Source: Lamellibrachia satsuma (taxonomy: Eukaryota > Annelida > Polychaeta > Sabellida > Siboglinidae). From it: a stretch of DNA of 64,000 bases. This document shows positions 11,792 through 23,149 of this stretch, one piece after another. Under the pieces are notes generated by a model. It saw only the letters and a list, made by a program, of their open reading frames with translations, made no database searches and was not told the DNA's origin. The number at the start of each line of letters is the position of its first letter. Within the stretch, counting starts at the first letter, position 1. The position numbers and the translations under genes were made by a program. The stretch covers positions 8,778,252 to 8,842,251 of the forward strand of contig BSQZ01000009.1 of assembly GCA_033239005.1 (NCBI GenBank), read 5' to 3'.

Positions 11792-12121
11792 TCACCAGAG
11801 TTCCTGCACTGGTCTATCACCAATATGTTCAAAGGCTCCACCAACCTTCACCTTGAACTCTTGCCTTGTCTCTCTATCACAAAGCTTATCCACGTCGTAC
11901 CCCTTGACTACTTTCCTGTGTGATCTTGAAACACAGGGTTTGACGTCTCTATGGACCAGGAAGCGATCTGAACCAAGTTCTGCCGATCTGTATGTCCTAC
12001 AATTCTTCAGTTGGTCTTTGAGTTTCCTCTGGACGACAATATAGTCAATTTGATTCATAGTTCCTGTTGTTGTTGGTATGTTGAAACACTGTTTTGGCAA
12101 TGATGAAGTCATTGATAGCAC
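11792..12121 (-). pseudogene. LINE endonuclease C-terminal fragment
   Basis: Encodes MNQIDYIVVQRKLKDQLKNC and RTYRSAELGSDRFLVHRDVK. This corresponds to the IDYI...GSDH end of AP-endonuclease-like LINE domains. The usual catalytic His of GSDH is Arg here, a sign of decay. Confidence 0.75.
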
Positions 12122-12644
12122 AAAACTGCATCAGTTGTTGTCCCCTGTCATTCGCACGGCCCAGTCAAAACTTTCCAACAACTTCTTTTTGCAGTGAAAT
12201 CACATGAACCTGTAGTTCTTCACCCTTATGGACGGCACTGATCCAGGAAGTATTTTATTTGTTCATCGCACACCAGTTTTGGCTTTGACCCTGACACTAA
12301 CCATCCTCGGAGAAACGGCCTCGTAAGAATGCAGACCGTTCGCATACTCAGACTAGACGATTAGTGCCACACCTTGTATGTGGCTACCATCTTCTCTGAA
12401 ATGCCACATCCACATCACTACATCAGTGTGTTTCTGATATACCCACAATGTCGATGTTTACTTTTCCAGTTCGTCCAATAGCAGATTAAGCTGCCCTTCC
12501 TGATGTAGTGTCCTGACATTCCATATCGTTTTGTATTTTGAATCTCTTCTCTTGATGTAGACAGCGAATCCTGGACTAGGGGCCGTTTCCGTTGATGTAA
12601 TTGCATAATAGGTGTGCTCTGACCCCAGAGGATCATAGCTACAT

Positions 12645-12976
12645 CCCGTGGGGTACTCCCTATACTGAGGTATACATGTATGTGCCGCGCAAATGCCCCT
12701 GTTTTTGGCAATTTTTCTCTCTCTGTCCGAAGAAAAAAATTAAATTTTCTCTGTTTGTGCCCCAATTAAACCTGATAATTCTCACTTTCATCGAAAAGGA
12801 AATTTCCCAATGAAAACGTCCCGCTCGGGCTCACCTTACACTTATAGATATTCGATAAATTTTTCAATAATTCTCTCTTGATGACCATAAATTTATTGAT
12901 TTCTCTCTCTCTCAATGTGCTCCCCGGCGCTTTGGCGGCACACCCCCACCGCTTTGGTATGGCAGTACCCCCCCGG
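12645..12976. mobile_element. MITE family A, copy 2, inserted in a LINE
   Basis: 332 bp, about 80-85% similar by eye to 1061-1376 (shared ATGCCCCTGTTTTTGGC, TGTGCCCCAATTAAACCTGA, ACCGCTTTGGTATGGCAGTA). Ends are cccgtggggtactccc and ggcagtacccccccgg. Flanked by the perfect 8-bp duplication AGCTACAT (12637-12644 and 12977-12984). It carries a short extra segment (cgtcccgctcgggctca, around 12818) absent from copy 1. Confidence 0.85.
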
Positions 12977-13499
12977 AGCTACATACGATGGGCGCTCGCT
13001 AGGACATCCCAAAGTTAATATTTACCCATAGTTGGGGACTGGATTAGTGGGTGTCGGGACATGTCCACGGACAGGTGGGTCTTGCACACTGCACCATTGG
13101 GGCTCCAGTCTGCTCCCACATCCCTAACGGATTAGCCTGGGGCCGCCGGATGCCCAATATCTGTGATGTACTTCGGGGAGGTTAAGTTAGACTCTTGTCT
13201 ATGGAGAGGCTACGTTCCAGCATGGGAGGTTTGTGTACTGATATTCCCTTTCACCCCACAAAAAAGCAGCTAGCTGATGACTGCTGCTGAAAGCGAGAGT
13301 GTGAAGCGCATGCACTACACACTGCTCACTGCACTACAGCACTAGACGCATCACACATACCTGTATACACACATTCTGCATACACACTACACCACGTAAT
13401 GAAGGCACGCAATTATATATAGATCGACGAGTTGATTATGGTATTTTGAGCAACCGCTGTCACCACCATTTGGGGCAATTGTTTGCGTTATAGACGAAA

Positions 13500-13563
13500 T
13501 ATTCGAAGGTGGGAGGCAATGGTGTTGACATCCAATGGTGTTGACATCCAATGGTGTTGACAT
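13500..13563. repeat. 16-bp tandem triplication
   Basis: ggtgttgacatccaat occurs three times in a row, with a partial fourth copy, around 13516-13565. Confidence 0.8.
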
Positions 13564-13569
13564 CCAGAT

Positions 13570-15190
13570 ACACAGTCTTGAAACGGCTTACTGACGTTAT
13601 CAGTTTCACACAGAAGCAGTAGAGGCAGGGCCGTGTAGGTCATATTAGTACTTAAGAATATTGAACGTCCGAACCATGTCGCGCGAGACGAGGAAACCGG
13701 TGGAATGCAACCTACATCTATGGCAAGCCGTACAGACACTCTTTTTTAATTTTACCACTTTATTCCAATTATTAAAATAAAAAATAAAAATCTGCCTTGT
13801 CATAGCGCTTTATAAACCACATGCACATATACTTGTATTGAATATATAATGCTAATGTAGTAAATTTTGTCTCGTATATTTAACACATTTTAATTATTCC
13901 TACTTTTATGACAAGACTGGCTTGCGATACATCTACCACAAAAATGGCGGTTATTGTCATGTGGCCAAGAACGAGACACGCGTCAGCAGACGCTCAATAA
14001 TAACGTCTGGTAAGCATGCAAAGTCGTTTTTTATCAAGGTATGTATATCATAAAAGTGTTACCCACAAATTGGGCCCCCACAAAATGAGCCCCCAACAAA
14101 ATCAATGGTAACCCATCTTATTAACCAGAAACTCTCACAGGTGACCTAGAGCACGAAGTCTCAACAGAGGCGACGATGTATCAGATGTTGGGAGAGGGGA
14201 AGGGGAGATGGGAAAGAATGAGAGACTAAGGCAGACGAAGGCCGACGGATGCGTAGAGGCAGACGGAGACAGACGGAGACGGTCTCAACACAGGCGACGA
14301 TGTATTAGATGTTGATCAAAAGAAATCTCATGGACGCTTTCCACACTGTGGAGGCATTGCTTTGCATATACCTGACATTGATGATTAATAACAATAATAG
14401 CTGAGAGAGAGAGGGGGAGGGGAGACGCAGAGACAGAGAGGGAGAGACACGGTATGTTACCCTCAAAGACTTAATTGGAGTGACAGGGAACCACATTAAC
14501 ACCTGGTTCATTGCCCGAGGATGTTTTGTTGCGTTGTGCTAAAAGTGTCTCGTCTGTTTTGTCCTCTTGGACAGGCCAATCTAATTATAAGAAGACTCAT
14601 CTTATTTAGCGTCAGGTTGGTGACTGGGGCTTTAGCCGTGATTGTGTTTCGCGGTCATGCGGTATTGACGCAGCTGCGCGGATTCCACTAATAGTACACA
14701 GTACGACAGTATTGTTTCAGCACTAGGCCCTAACGAGCGTTTCCTATTGTTTGACTAAGCGTATCACGAGAAATGCTCCGAAAGATATCGCTCGTTCTTC
14801 GGGCAAATACAATAAGTGCATGTAACGTGTAACAATGAAGTCCAAAGTGCCGCCGCAATTAGATTACTGTAAAGCAATGTTTTCGAGTAGTTCAAATAGT
14901 ACGTGATTCAGAAGTCATTTTGTTCCGTCGGCCATTAGACACTGCAGCACATGACGCTCCTGTCTTCTCCCTTCTCGCTATATTCCACCTAGCCTCAATG
15001 TGGAAACAAGCTAGTACAATAAATGTCTAGATACTGTTATGATGTTTGGAACAAGAATAACGGAAGAGGTCATAATCAACTGATAGATGCGTCCCCATCT
15101 TCAAGAAGAACTGGTCTGGCATAATCCTGCTCATTGCAAGAAACAATTTTACATGTTTATACGACAAAGACAGGTAGTGACGAATAAAAC
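13570..15190. other. no gene recognised; short duplicated segments
   Basis: Contains two copies of gtctcaacaNaggcgacgatgtat (14158-14195 and 14281-14316) and purine-rich runs (14200-14280, 14400-14450). No coding evidence. Confidence 0.35.
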
Positions 15191-15198
15191 TATTTTAA

Positions 15199-15575
15199 CA
15201 AGATTTAACAAGATTGCCATCCCAAACAACAAGTTCCAGATGGCAAGTGGACAAGGAAGCCATTGGCTTATCGAGAGTCCAACAATTTTATCATATATGT
15301 GTAGCCCGCCTTATCATATATCTGTCAATTCTATGTTTAAACATATTAAACATATTCACACTACTACTACTGACACAATCATTTGGCAGTTTGTTCCATT
15401 CATTTATCACCCTCTGTGAGAAAGTCGTACTTTCTCATGTCCAACCTACACTGTTCCTTAACTAATGCAGCTTTGTATCCTCTGGTTCTACTGCCTTCTT
15501 TAAGTTTGAAGAACATATTCCTATCAACATCATCATAACCGTTCACTATTTTAAACACTTCTAATGGAAGTGATG
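15199..15575 (-). mobile_element. CR1-like LINE, 3' fragment
   Basis: Minus strand: [40 protein letters not shown] then the family 3' UTR (GATAAGCCAATGGCTTCCTT ... GGCAATCTTGTTAAATC). Matches the C-terminus of the 17370-21110 element. Confidence 0.85.
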
Positions 15576-16141
15576 AGGTAGTATTGCTTGGTAGAAGCGA
15601 CGATTGATTCATTGTCATTAGGTAATGAGTCAAATGTGTGATGTATATACTTATCGCGTGTGATTGTGTTTCAAATGACGAATTGGTAAGAAATGTCAAA
15701 TATTAAAATGTCCATTGTAAATCACTCACTGCTTATGAGATATGGCCTAACTTCGCCAGGAAAAACAGAGCAGACTGTCATTGTCCCGATGGCAGGTCTC
15801 GTTGGCGTAGTTCGTTAGTGGATTATTAATTGCGTTGACGACAAATTATATACCTAATTATTGAAACATACACATGTTTATTGGTAATGATGAAACAAGT
15901 ATTGCATGGCGTGTCTCCGCCAGATACAATTACCCGTATGCATTACAGAGTTAGCATGGCTATATTCTCAGACATTGGGTCAATCAGTTAGGCCTACGCG
16001 ATGTTTGTATCTTGATATAAATCTATGACATTCCAAAATGAAAATCACCTTCATTAGTTTCTAAATCCAGATCCTATGTGCGTGTCTACGAAGAATAAAG
16101 CGCTCTCAGGACCAAAACTCACGAACAAGGCTTATGTTGCT

Positions 16142-16334
16142 AATGAATGGAAGAAATTATCTACAGATTATATAAATACTAGCAACGTGAATATGTTTAA
16201 AAACAAGGTTGACACATATCTCAGGAGGGCGGGTTACACATAGATAAAAAATATTGACTATCAATAAGCCAATGACTTCCTTGTCCACTTGCCATATGGG
16301 GCTTTGTCTTGGGTGGCAATCTTGTTAAATCTAC
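16142..16334 (+). mobile_element. CR1-like LINE, 3' fragment
   Basis: Plus-strand copy: NEWKKLSTDYINTSNVNMFK, then [17 protein letters not shown] and the 3' UTR ending GGCAATCTTGTTAAATC. Confidence 0.85.
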
Positions 16335-16986
16335 TGAGAGGGAAACAGTGCAATGCTCATGTTGCAATCGCCTGGCTCCTCGCCATCGTTATCATGAATT
16401 GCCATATCCTCTTGCAAGGTATGGATGCCCAGGATCGCCACTGCTGTCCGTTTTACCGTTCTGACAGTGCCATCATATTTCGTGTTCCCATGTCATGCTT
16501 TGCAGTTGTATGTTCGTGTGGCTTTTGGTCTTCCTATGCGTCTTCTACCATCAACCATTCCCTCCAATTTTTCCCGTTCCCGTTCTTGTCTGATGATGTC
16601 ACCAAATATAAATTTTATGTTCCTATATTTTATTGCACAGAATGTTGATTTTTTGTTTTATTCATGTCCGCATACGAACTTCTATATTCGTGGCATGCTC
16701 AGTCCAGCTTATGCATAATAGACACTACATCACGAACACGTCCAGTCTCTGTTGACTTCTTTGTTTCCGCACCATACACAAACGTAGACCGCGTCCATAT
16801 GTAATCTTACATTTAACAGAAAGTTCAGTTTGGCAATTAGTGTTTTTGACATGTTGCTGAAAGTTGTCCTTCCTATCTCAATCTCTCCTTTTTTGTTTTT
16901 TTTTACTTGCCCTTGAGTGTGGTAACTACCATAGGTTTCCCCAAACAGATATTAAAAGATCCTTGAACTTGCTTTTATCTCTTAAA
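16335..16986. other. no gene recognised
   Basis: Two overlapping open frames (16289-16648, 16425-16718) show no recognisable domain. Parts read like degraded LINE-type 3' coding sequence, but I cannot establish this. Confidence 0.25.
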
Positions 16987-17238
16987 ACAAGTTGCTCTAT
17001 TCTTAGAAATTGGCCGATGCAGGGAGCTTCTTTATGAACCCATCAATATCCTCACAGTGCTTCCAGATAAACAAGTTGCTCTATACTTAGAATGTGGCCA
17101 ATGCAGGGAGCTTCTTTATGAACACATCAATATCCTCACAGTGCTTCCAGATAAATAAGTTGCTCTATTCTTAGAAAGTGTCAGATGCAGGAAGCTTCTT
17201 CGTGAACCCAACAATATCATCGCATGGCTTCCAGATAA
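16987..17238. repeat. 84-bp tandem repeat, three units
   Basis: Units begin (a)acaagttgctctattcttag at 16987, 17071 and 17155 and include gcagggagcttctttatgaac and cctcacagtgcttccagata. Spacing is 84 bp each time. Confidence 0.92.
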
Positions 17239-17473
17239 ATCAAGGAATATATCTTTTAGCAAATATTTCGCAGGTGTAGGTCTAGGCTTGTTGGCAAGGG
17301 GGTCTAGGCTTGTTGGCAAGGAGGTTTCTAAGTCAGTCGTAGTCATATGTCATTCTAGGGCGGGGGGGCGACACATTTAACAAGATTTAACAAGATTTGC
17401 CATCCAAGCCAAAGGCCCAGATGGCAAGTGGACAAGGAAGTCATTGGCTTATCGAGAGTCCAACAATGTTCAT

Positions 17474-19482
17474 CTACTTATAACCCGCCCTCCTGAGATA
17501 TGTGTCAACCTTGTTTTTAAACATATTCACGCTGCTAGCAGTTACACAATCTGTCGACAATTTGTTCCATTCATTTATTGTCCTCTGTGAGAATGAGTGC
17601 TTCCTGATGTCCAATCTACATTGATCCTTTACTAATTTTACCTCATGTCCTCTAGTTCTGCTATCCTTCTTGAGTGAGAAAAACATATTTCTATCAATAT
17701 TTTCATACCCATTCAATATCTTAAAAACTTCAATCTGATCTCCTCTTAACTTCCTTGTCTCTAGAGTTGTTAAACCACATTCTTTCAGGCGTTCTTCATA
17801 ACTAAGGTCTCTCAGTTCTGGAATCATTTTAGTTGCTCTCCTTTGTATGCGTTCAAGCGTATATATATCCTTCTTACGATATGGTCTCCATGCTTGTATA
17901 CAGTATTCTAAATGAGGTCTAACTATTGCTTTATAAAGAGGTATAATTAACTTTTTCCCTTGAATGTTATGTTTCTTCTAACCAATCCAAGAATTTGATT
18001 ACCCTTTGAAGCTGCAATACCACACTGCTCTGAAACTTTCATATCAGCGTTTATTGTAACTCCTAAGTCCTTTTCTTTTACAGTAGTACCCAGAACAGTA
18101 TCTCCCATTTTATGGTTTACGTCCAAGTTCCCATGTCCTATATGTAGGCATTTACAGTTCCCAAAATTTAACAACATCTGCCATTTCTCAGACAATTTCA
18201 CTAATATGTCTAGATCGTTTTGTAAATGTTGTTTATCACCATCAGTATTAACCTTTCTAAACAGTTTTGTGTCATCCGCAAATTTCAGTACGTTACTTGT
18301 TATACTGTCGTCCAAGTCATTGATATACATTAAGAATAATATAGGTCCTAATACTGATCCTTGAGGTACCCCACTCAAAACCGATTTCCAATTTGAAACT
18401 TCTCCATCTACTACAACTCGTTGTCTTCTGTCAGTCAGCCATTGTTCTATCCAGTCAGTTATGCTATCCCCGATACCATGGGCTTTTAATTTAAGTAGTA
18501 ATCTTTGATGTGGCACTTTGTCAAAAGCTTTCTGAAAATCTAAGTAGATAATATCTACTGGCGATCCCACGTCTATCCACTTAGTGATTTCTTCCAAAAA
18601 ACATAACATATTTGTTAAGCATGACCTCGCTTTAAGGAATCCGTGTTGAGATTAATTTAATAATTTATTCCTAACAAGGAAGACCAACAAACTGTTTTTG
18701 ATTAAACTTTCTAATAATTTACAAATCACTGATATTAAGGTCACTGGTCTGTAATTTTCAGACTTATTTCTCGAACCTTTTTTAAACAATTTCCATTCAA
18801 CAGGAACCACTCCCTGTTTTAATGACAAGTTGAACACTCTTGCAAGTGGTATACTGATTTGTTCTACTGTTTCCATTAGTAATTTTGGAGGAATCCCATC
18901 CACTCCCGGTGATTTATTATCCTTCATTGCCTTTATTTTCTTAGCTACCATTTCTGGAGTTACAACTAACGGTCCTAAATAGTAAGATTTAGCCTCCTGA
19001 AATTTAGCATCAACAACTGGTAATGAACTAATATCTTCTTTGGTAAACACTGAACTGAAGTAACCATTTAGGTCTTCCGCCATTAAAAACCCCTGTGATA
19101 TTATATTTCCAGCACTGTCTTCTAGAGGTCCAACCTTGTCTTCTACGTTTTGTTTACTCCTGACATATGCATAAAAACTCTTGCTGTCATTTGTTATGTT
19201 ACATGCTAGTTTTTGCTCATAGCTTCTTTTAGATTGTCTGATTTCAGTTGTAGCTGTATTAAGTGCCTCTTTGTAATTTGCATAGTCTTCTTCCTTTCTG
19301 GTACGCCTATAAACCCTCCACATAGTTTGTTTTAACACTATTTTTCTAATAGCCTCTTTTGACAAGTGTTTCTTTCTACACTGTTTTCCTTGTTTTTGGA
19401 AGGGAACACATTTATCGATGATACTTTCAATTTCATATTTTAGAATATTCCAACATTCAATTGCGGTCTTATTCATCAGCAT
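17474..19482 (-). pseudogene. CR1 ORF2 reverse transcriptase, broken by a stop and a frameshift
   Basis: NKSPGVDGIPPKLL, YRPVTLISVICKLLESLI, an in-frame TAA just before [11 protein letters not shown] (18654-18652), then [40 protein letters not shown] and the catalytic FADDTKLF. A one-base shift in an A-run near 17955 precedes the C-terminal [20 protein letters not shown] and [20 protein letters not shown]. Only about three lesions in ORF2 imply a fairly young insertion. Confidence 0.92.
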
Positions 19483-19580
19483 GTTATTTCAATCTAGCTT
19501 TGCTAAGTATTTTCTCATATCTTTGTAGTTACCTTTGTGGAAGTTTCTCTTGTACGTTTTCTTATTTTTACTTTCTGATT

Positions 19581-20348
19581 TTACATTGATGTCAAAATGT
19601 ATTTGATTATGGTCACTGTTACCCAATGTTCAAGTATTTTTACATTGACCACTAATTCTTTTTGTGATGACAAAACTATATCTAATACATTTTCTCCCCT
19701 GGTTGGTTCTAGCACGTGCTGAGTAAGAAAGCTATCCTGGATTAAAAATAGAAATTGTTGGTCCTCACTCCCTGTGCTCTCTAGAGAATTCCATTGTATG
19801 TGTCCATGTTTAAAATGTCCCATTATGATACATTCCCCTTTACTAACTTCCTTTATAGCTTTATAGTTTTTTATTTTTGTGTTGTCCTCTTCGTTTATGT
19901 CTGGACTTCGGTAAACTAATCCAATAGTTAATTTTGATTTTCCTTAAACAATTTTGCACCAAACAGCTTCATCGCAATCAGCTTCCCTTTCTAGTTTTAT
20001 TTCATAAGCCTGAATAGATTCTTTAACATATAAAATAACCCCCCCTCCCCTTCTTCCTATTCGATCTTTCCTAAACATTACGTGTCCTGTCAGTCCTAAT
20101 TCAGCATCTGTTATGTCTATGTTGGCCCATGATTCAGTTATACCAATTATGTGAGGGTCAATATCTTCTACCATAATGTTTAATTCGTTTTTCTTAGTTA
20201 CTATGCTCCTTGCATTTAAACATACGCATCTATAACCTGTTTCATAGATGTTTTTCGGACGATTTGATATTGGTTTGTCTGTACTAGTGGCCTCTTGTAC
20301 TGCTTGAGACACCTCTAGGTAATCCCCCTGCATTTCTAGTTTAAACAA
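19581..20348 (-). pseudogene. CR1 ORF2 endonuclease domain, frameshifted
   Basis: CLNARSIVTKKNELNIMVED, HIIGITESWANIDITDAELG, GYVMFRKDRIGRRGGGVILY-like text, then after a stop at 19944 the second part HGHIQWNSLESTGSEDQQFL, NVLDIVLSSQKELVVNVKIL. The TESW, RGGGV and N-x-D-x-V blocks identify an AP-endonuclease-like LINE domain. Frame breaks lie near 19944 and 19625. Confidence 0.85.
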
Positions 20349-21018
20349 TGTTTACTACCAAAAATATTTGTCATTGTACCCATGCCACTATCTACTGCTG
20401 CTGAAAGTTCGTCCGCGAATACTGCTGCCCCCTTTCCACTTAGATGAAGCCCTTCATGTATCAGCCCTCCCAACAAAACTTCCCCATAAATCCACCTTCA
20501 TCTTCCCTACATAGCTTCTGGACTAACATGTTAATTGCCATCCCCCGACAATTTTGATATTTGTGACCCCTCCTGTCCATTACTGGTAAAATCCCTGACA
20601 GTATTACCTGCTCTACCCGCGTCTGTTTTAGTGTTCTGACCAACTGCCTATATTTCCTAACTATGGCAGTTGTATCCTCCCTCTCTACGTTATTTGTCCC
20701 TAAGTGTACTAAAACAGATCCACCCTTACCCGAGCCTACGATGTTTTCTACCCTCTCAGTTATCGCCTCTATTTTGGCTCCAGGCAAGCAGACCACCACA
20801 TCATCTCCCTTGTTTAAGACTCTGTCGGTCTTCCTAACTATCGAATCCCCCACAAACACCCTCGCTCTCTTCCTCACCCCCTCTATCACTGCTGCAGAAA
20901 AGCTCTTCCATTCCATCCCTTCCATCACATTCTGTCCTGACCCCTTCCCTCCTGTCTCCTTCCTTCCCCCCACTTCTCTCTCTTTCACTCCGGTTGTTTT
21001 CCCTCCCGTCTCCCCCAC
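20345..21018 (-). pseudogene. CR1 ORF1 (SGNH hydrolase/esterase-like), frameshifted
   Basis: Encodes VFVGDSIVRKTDRVLNKGDD (block I, GDS), VLVHLGTNNVEREDTTAIVR (block III, G-x-N) and QVILSGILPVMDRRGHKYQN. A stop at 20461 cuts it, but the next frame continues LIHEGLHLSGKGAAVFADEL, carrying the block V histidine (GLHLS). A one-base frameshift near 20470 therefore separates the catalytic histidine from the rest. Upstream is a Gly/Glu/Lys-rich linker. Esterase-type ORF1s are known in CR1-group LINEs. Confidence 0.85.
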
Positions 21019-21154
21019 TCCCTTCTCCTTCTTTCCTGTCTCCCCTACTCCCCTCTTACAAAAAGGGTCGTTCTACTTACAAAAAGGGTTAATATTAGCC
21101 GGCTGCTAATACTTCAGTGTTTACATTGACACTAGTTCCGATGTAGGCCTATAG

Positions 21155-22880
21155 AGGGGAGACTGGGACTAGTACGTCCCCCATGGACACTCTAATAGAT
21201 CTGGAGACTGTATTTGTAGAGCTACAGGATCAGTTTCAGCCTTAAATTAAACGAAAATATCTTGTCCACATTTGTGTTATCAACAAATGCCAAAACTGTT
21301 ACAAGCCAATATCCAAATCTGACCCAATTTACCCAAGCATGGGCAGACTTGCTTCATGTTGGGGCAAGTCCGGCCAGGGGCCGGGACAAGTTTGCCCCAT
21401 ATGTACTTTAAGCAGCATATACACAAGAACAGTGCACTTTTGTCTTATGTTTATGTCAACGTCATGTTTGTGACACACATTTGTTAGAAATTTAAACTCC
21501 TCGCAAATTATATTGTATCTATGAAATAAACCAGGCAAACAAAAAACAAGGTTTGGCACTGCATCAGCTAGAAAATGGTGAAATCAAAATCTGGTTTCAT
21601 CACTTTTTGACTAGAAAATAACACTAAACTGGACAATTGGAAGTCTTCATAAGAGTGTGTTAGTGGGTTTATGTTTACAAGTGATCCTGAGCATTTTACA
21701 TCAAATATCCTGGGGCGAACTTGCCCCGTGGCACACAGGTGGACTTGCCCCAACACAGATACTTATTTGGTGGGGGGCAACTAAATATCACTGACACTGG
21801 ATAGAGCAACAACGCAAGATCCAAACAATTGCTTTGATATAAGGGCTTTACTCAGCACTCTGAATGCCTAACCAATGCCACTTATAAATACTGAAATTTT
21901 AAAAATTACTTTCATTCACCAAAATCAGTTTTCTAGCTCACAACTTTCCAGCCAGCAACACGTGGTCTCCAGTCTCCCGCTGCATCAGTGTTCGAAATGA
22001 GGGTATCTGGGGGTCCAGGACCCCCATAACGCACGAGGAACCTCCCATAAGAAAGAAAAATGTAAGCTTGGGGGTCCCACATTTTATCGTTGTACCTGAC
22101 AATAACTGGCTGTATGTTGCAGACACTGGTAAACAATACTTGTTGTTGAATACTTTAGAAAAGAAAGTTTATACATATGGTAAGTCTTAAGTTGTAAATC
22201 CGTTCAATCATAGCATGAATGATAACAAAACTTACGGCAACATACAGAGTAATAACTTCATTTATTACAAAAAACATTCATTTAAAACACCATAGAGAGG
22301 CAGCTGTGAGAATTCCATGAACCACACATTAAACTGGCAGCATTTTGATGATTTCTAACTGGACTGACATACTGCAATCCCATTGCAAGATTCCACTAGT
22401 ATAAAAATGAACAGAGCTGGCCATGAACTTATCAGCAACATGTTCTAACATGACACTGGGTGAAATCGCACTGATGTTGTCAATGACTTGTGGCTCATGA
22501 ATGACGTGGAAGAATTAAATTGACAAAAAGTAAGCATCTTGCTTGCTGCAGCATCCAACAAGATGTCAGAGACACATACACATATTACTGAACTCCCATC
22601 ATAGCTAACTCACAGACGGTACCAAGGCTTACGGATTGTGACATATCACCAAATACTGCTGCAGCAAGGGTATCCAAATTATGTCATATCCATTCTAATC
22701 TGGTTACCCCTGGTCGCATTTTGAAATAATAAAAGATCTTGCAGGTGACAATACCTACACCCATGCCAACTCCGTAAGTAGTAATAATGATGAGCTGAGC
22801 AATGCCATGTTGTTGGCATATCCCTGTTGAAAATTTATAATGAAGCGCATAAGAACATCTCCAAAAAACATCAAATTTTT
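21155..22880. other. no gene; inverted GGGGCAAGT-rich segment at 21330-21760
   Basis: Contains several copies of (G)GGGCAAGT/ACTTGCCCC in both orientations (21355-21405, 21713-21755). Possible transposon ends at 21157 (gggagactgggactagtacgt) and 21960-21980 (acgtggtctccagtctccc) are weakly inverted. No target duplication seen. Otherwise SNRPC 3' flank. Confidence 0.3.
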
Positions 22881-22886
22881 TTTATT
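22881..22886 (-). promoter_or_regulatory. candidate poly(A) signal of SNRPC
   Basis: AATAAA on the minus strand about 140 nt after the SNRPC stop. The position is plausible, but AATAAA is frequent in this AT-rich DNA and other copies lie further downstream. Confidence 0.3.
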
Positions 22887-23024
22887 CTACACCAGGACTT
22901 CACTGTCATCCAATCTCAGACATATCCTAACAAATGCTGCCAAACAACCGCTGATCTGCACCAATAAACACATCTGCAGAACATTGTTTCTTACGAAGGA
23001 ATTTTAAAGTAGTGAACACAGTCA

Positions 23025-23149
23025 TCATTTCTTTGTTGGTAGTAATCGTGGAGGACCAGCCATCATGGGTCGCATTCCCATGTGTCCTAGGAGTGGAGGT
23101 GCCATGGGTCCTCCCATGTGACCCATCGGTCCCATGGGTGGGCGCATAC
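23025..23149 (-). CDS. SNRPC: SNRPC terminal coding exon 6
   Basis: 125 nt, residues [19 protein letters not shown] through [16 protein letters not shown] and a TGA stop at 23027-23025. Acceptor cttccctgcag. The 41 codons after the split glycine are uninterrupted. A possible polyadenylation hexamer follows about 140 nt downstream. Confidence 0.93.

Larger units (their letters stand above)
10445..13290 (-). mobile_element. decayed APE-type non-LTR retrotransposon
   Basis: Read on the minus strand from about 13290 to 10445, interrupted by the MITE at 12645-12976. N-terminal endonuclease pieces: TIWNVRTLHQEGQLNLLLDE at about 12540-12480, NIDIVGISETH just after a frameshift, then NQIDYIVVQRKLKDQL (12050-12000) and a degraded GSDRFLVHRDVK. 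RT pieces: RTVDAIFIVREIMEKTKEHQ and LGFNFVDFKDAFDT at about 11020-10910, then INFSKCKVITSS and ITLEGEELETAGQFCFFGS at 10559-10450. Frames are repeatedly shifted, so it is dead. The style recalls RTE/CFDP2-like LINEs, but I cannot assign the clade. Confidence 0.8.
17370..21110 (-). mobile_element. nearly full-length CR1-like LINE
   Basis: Minus strand, 5' near 21110, 3' end at about 17370. It contains, in order: ORF1 with an SGNH/esterase-like domain, ORF2 with AP-type endonuclease and reverse transcriptase, then a short 3' UTR ending in two copies of the octamer-like tail ATCTTGTTAA(A). Each ORF is interrupted (see parts), so it cannot move on its own. At least eight further fragments of the same family occur in the window, all sharing the same 3' end, as expected for 5'-truncated LINE insertions. 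Confidence 0.92.

Noticed and set aside
20663..21109. 148-residue plus-strand frame
   Set aside because: Antisense of the CR1 ORF1, which has recognisable SGNH motifs on the minus strand.
21157..21980. Transposon with GGGAGACTGG inverted ends
   Set aside because: Only weak inversion and no target duplication.
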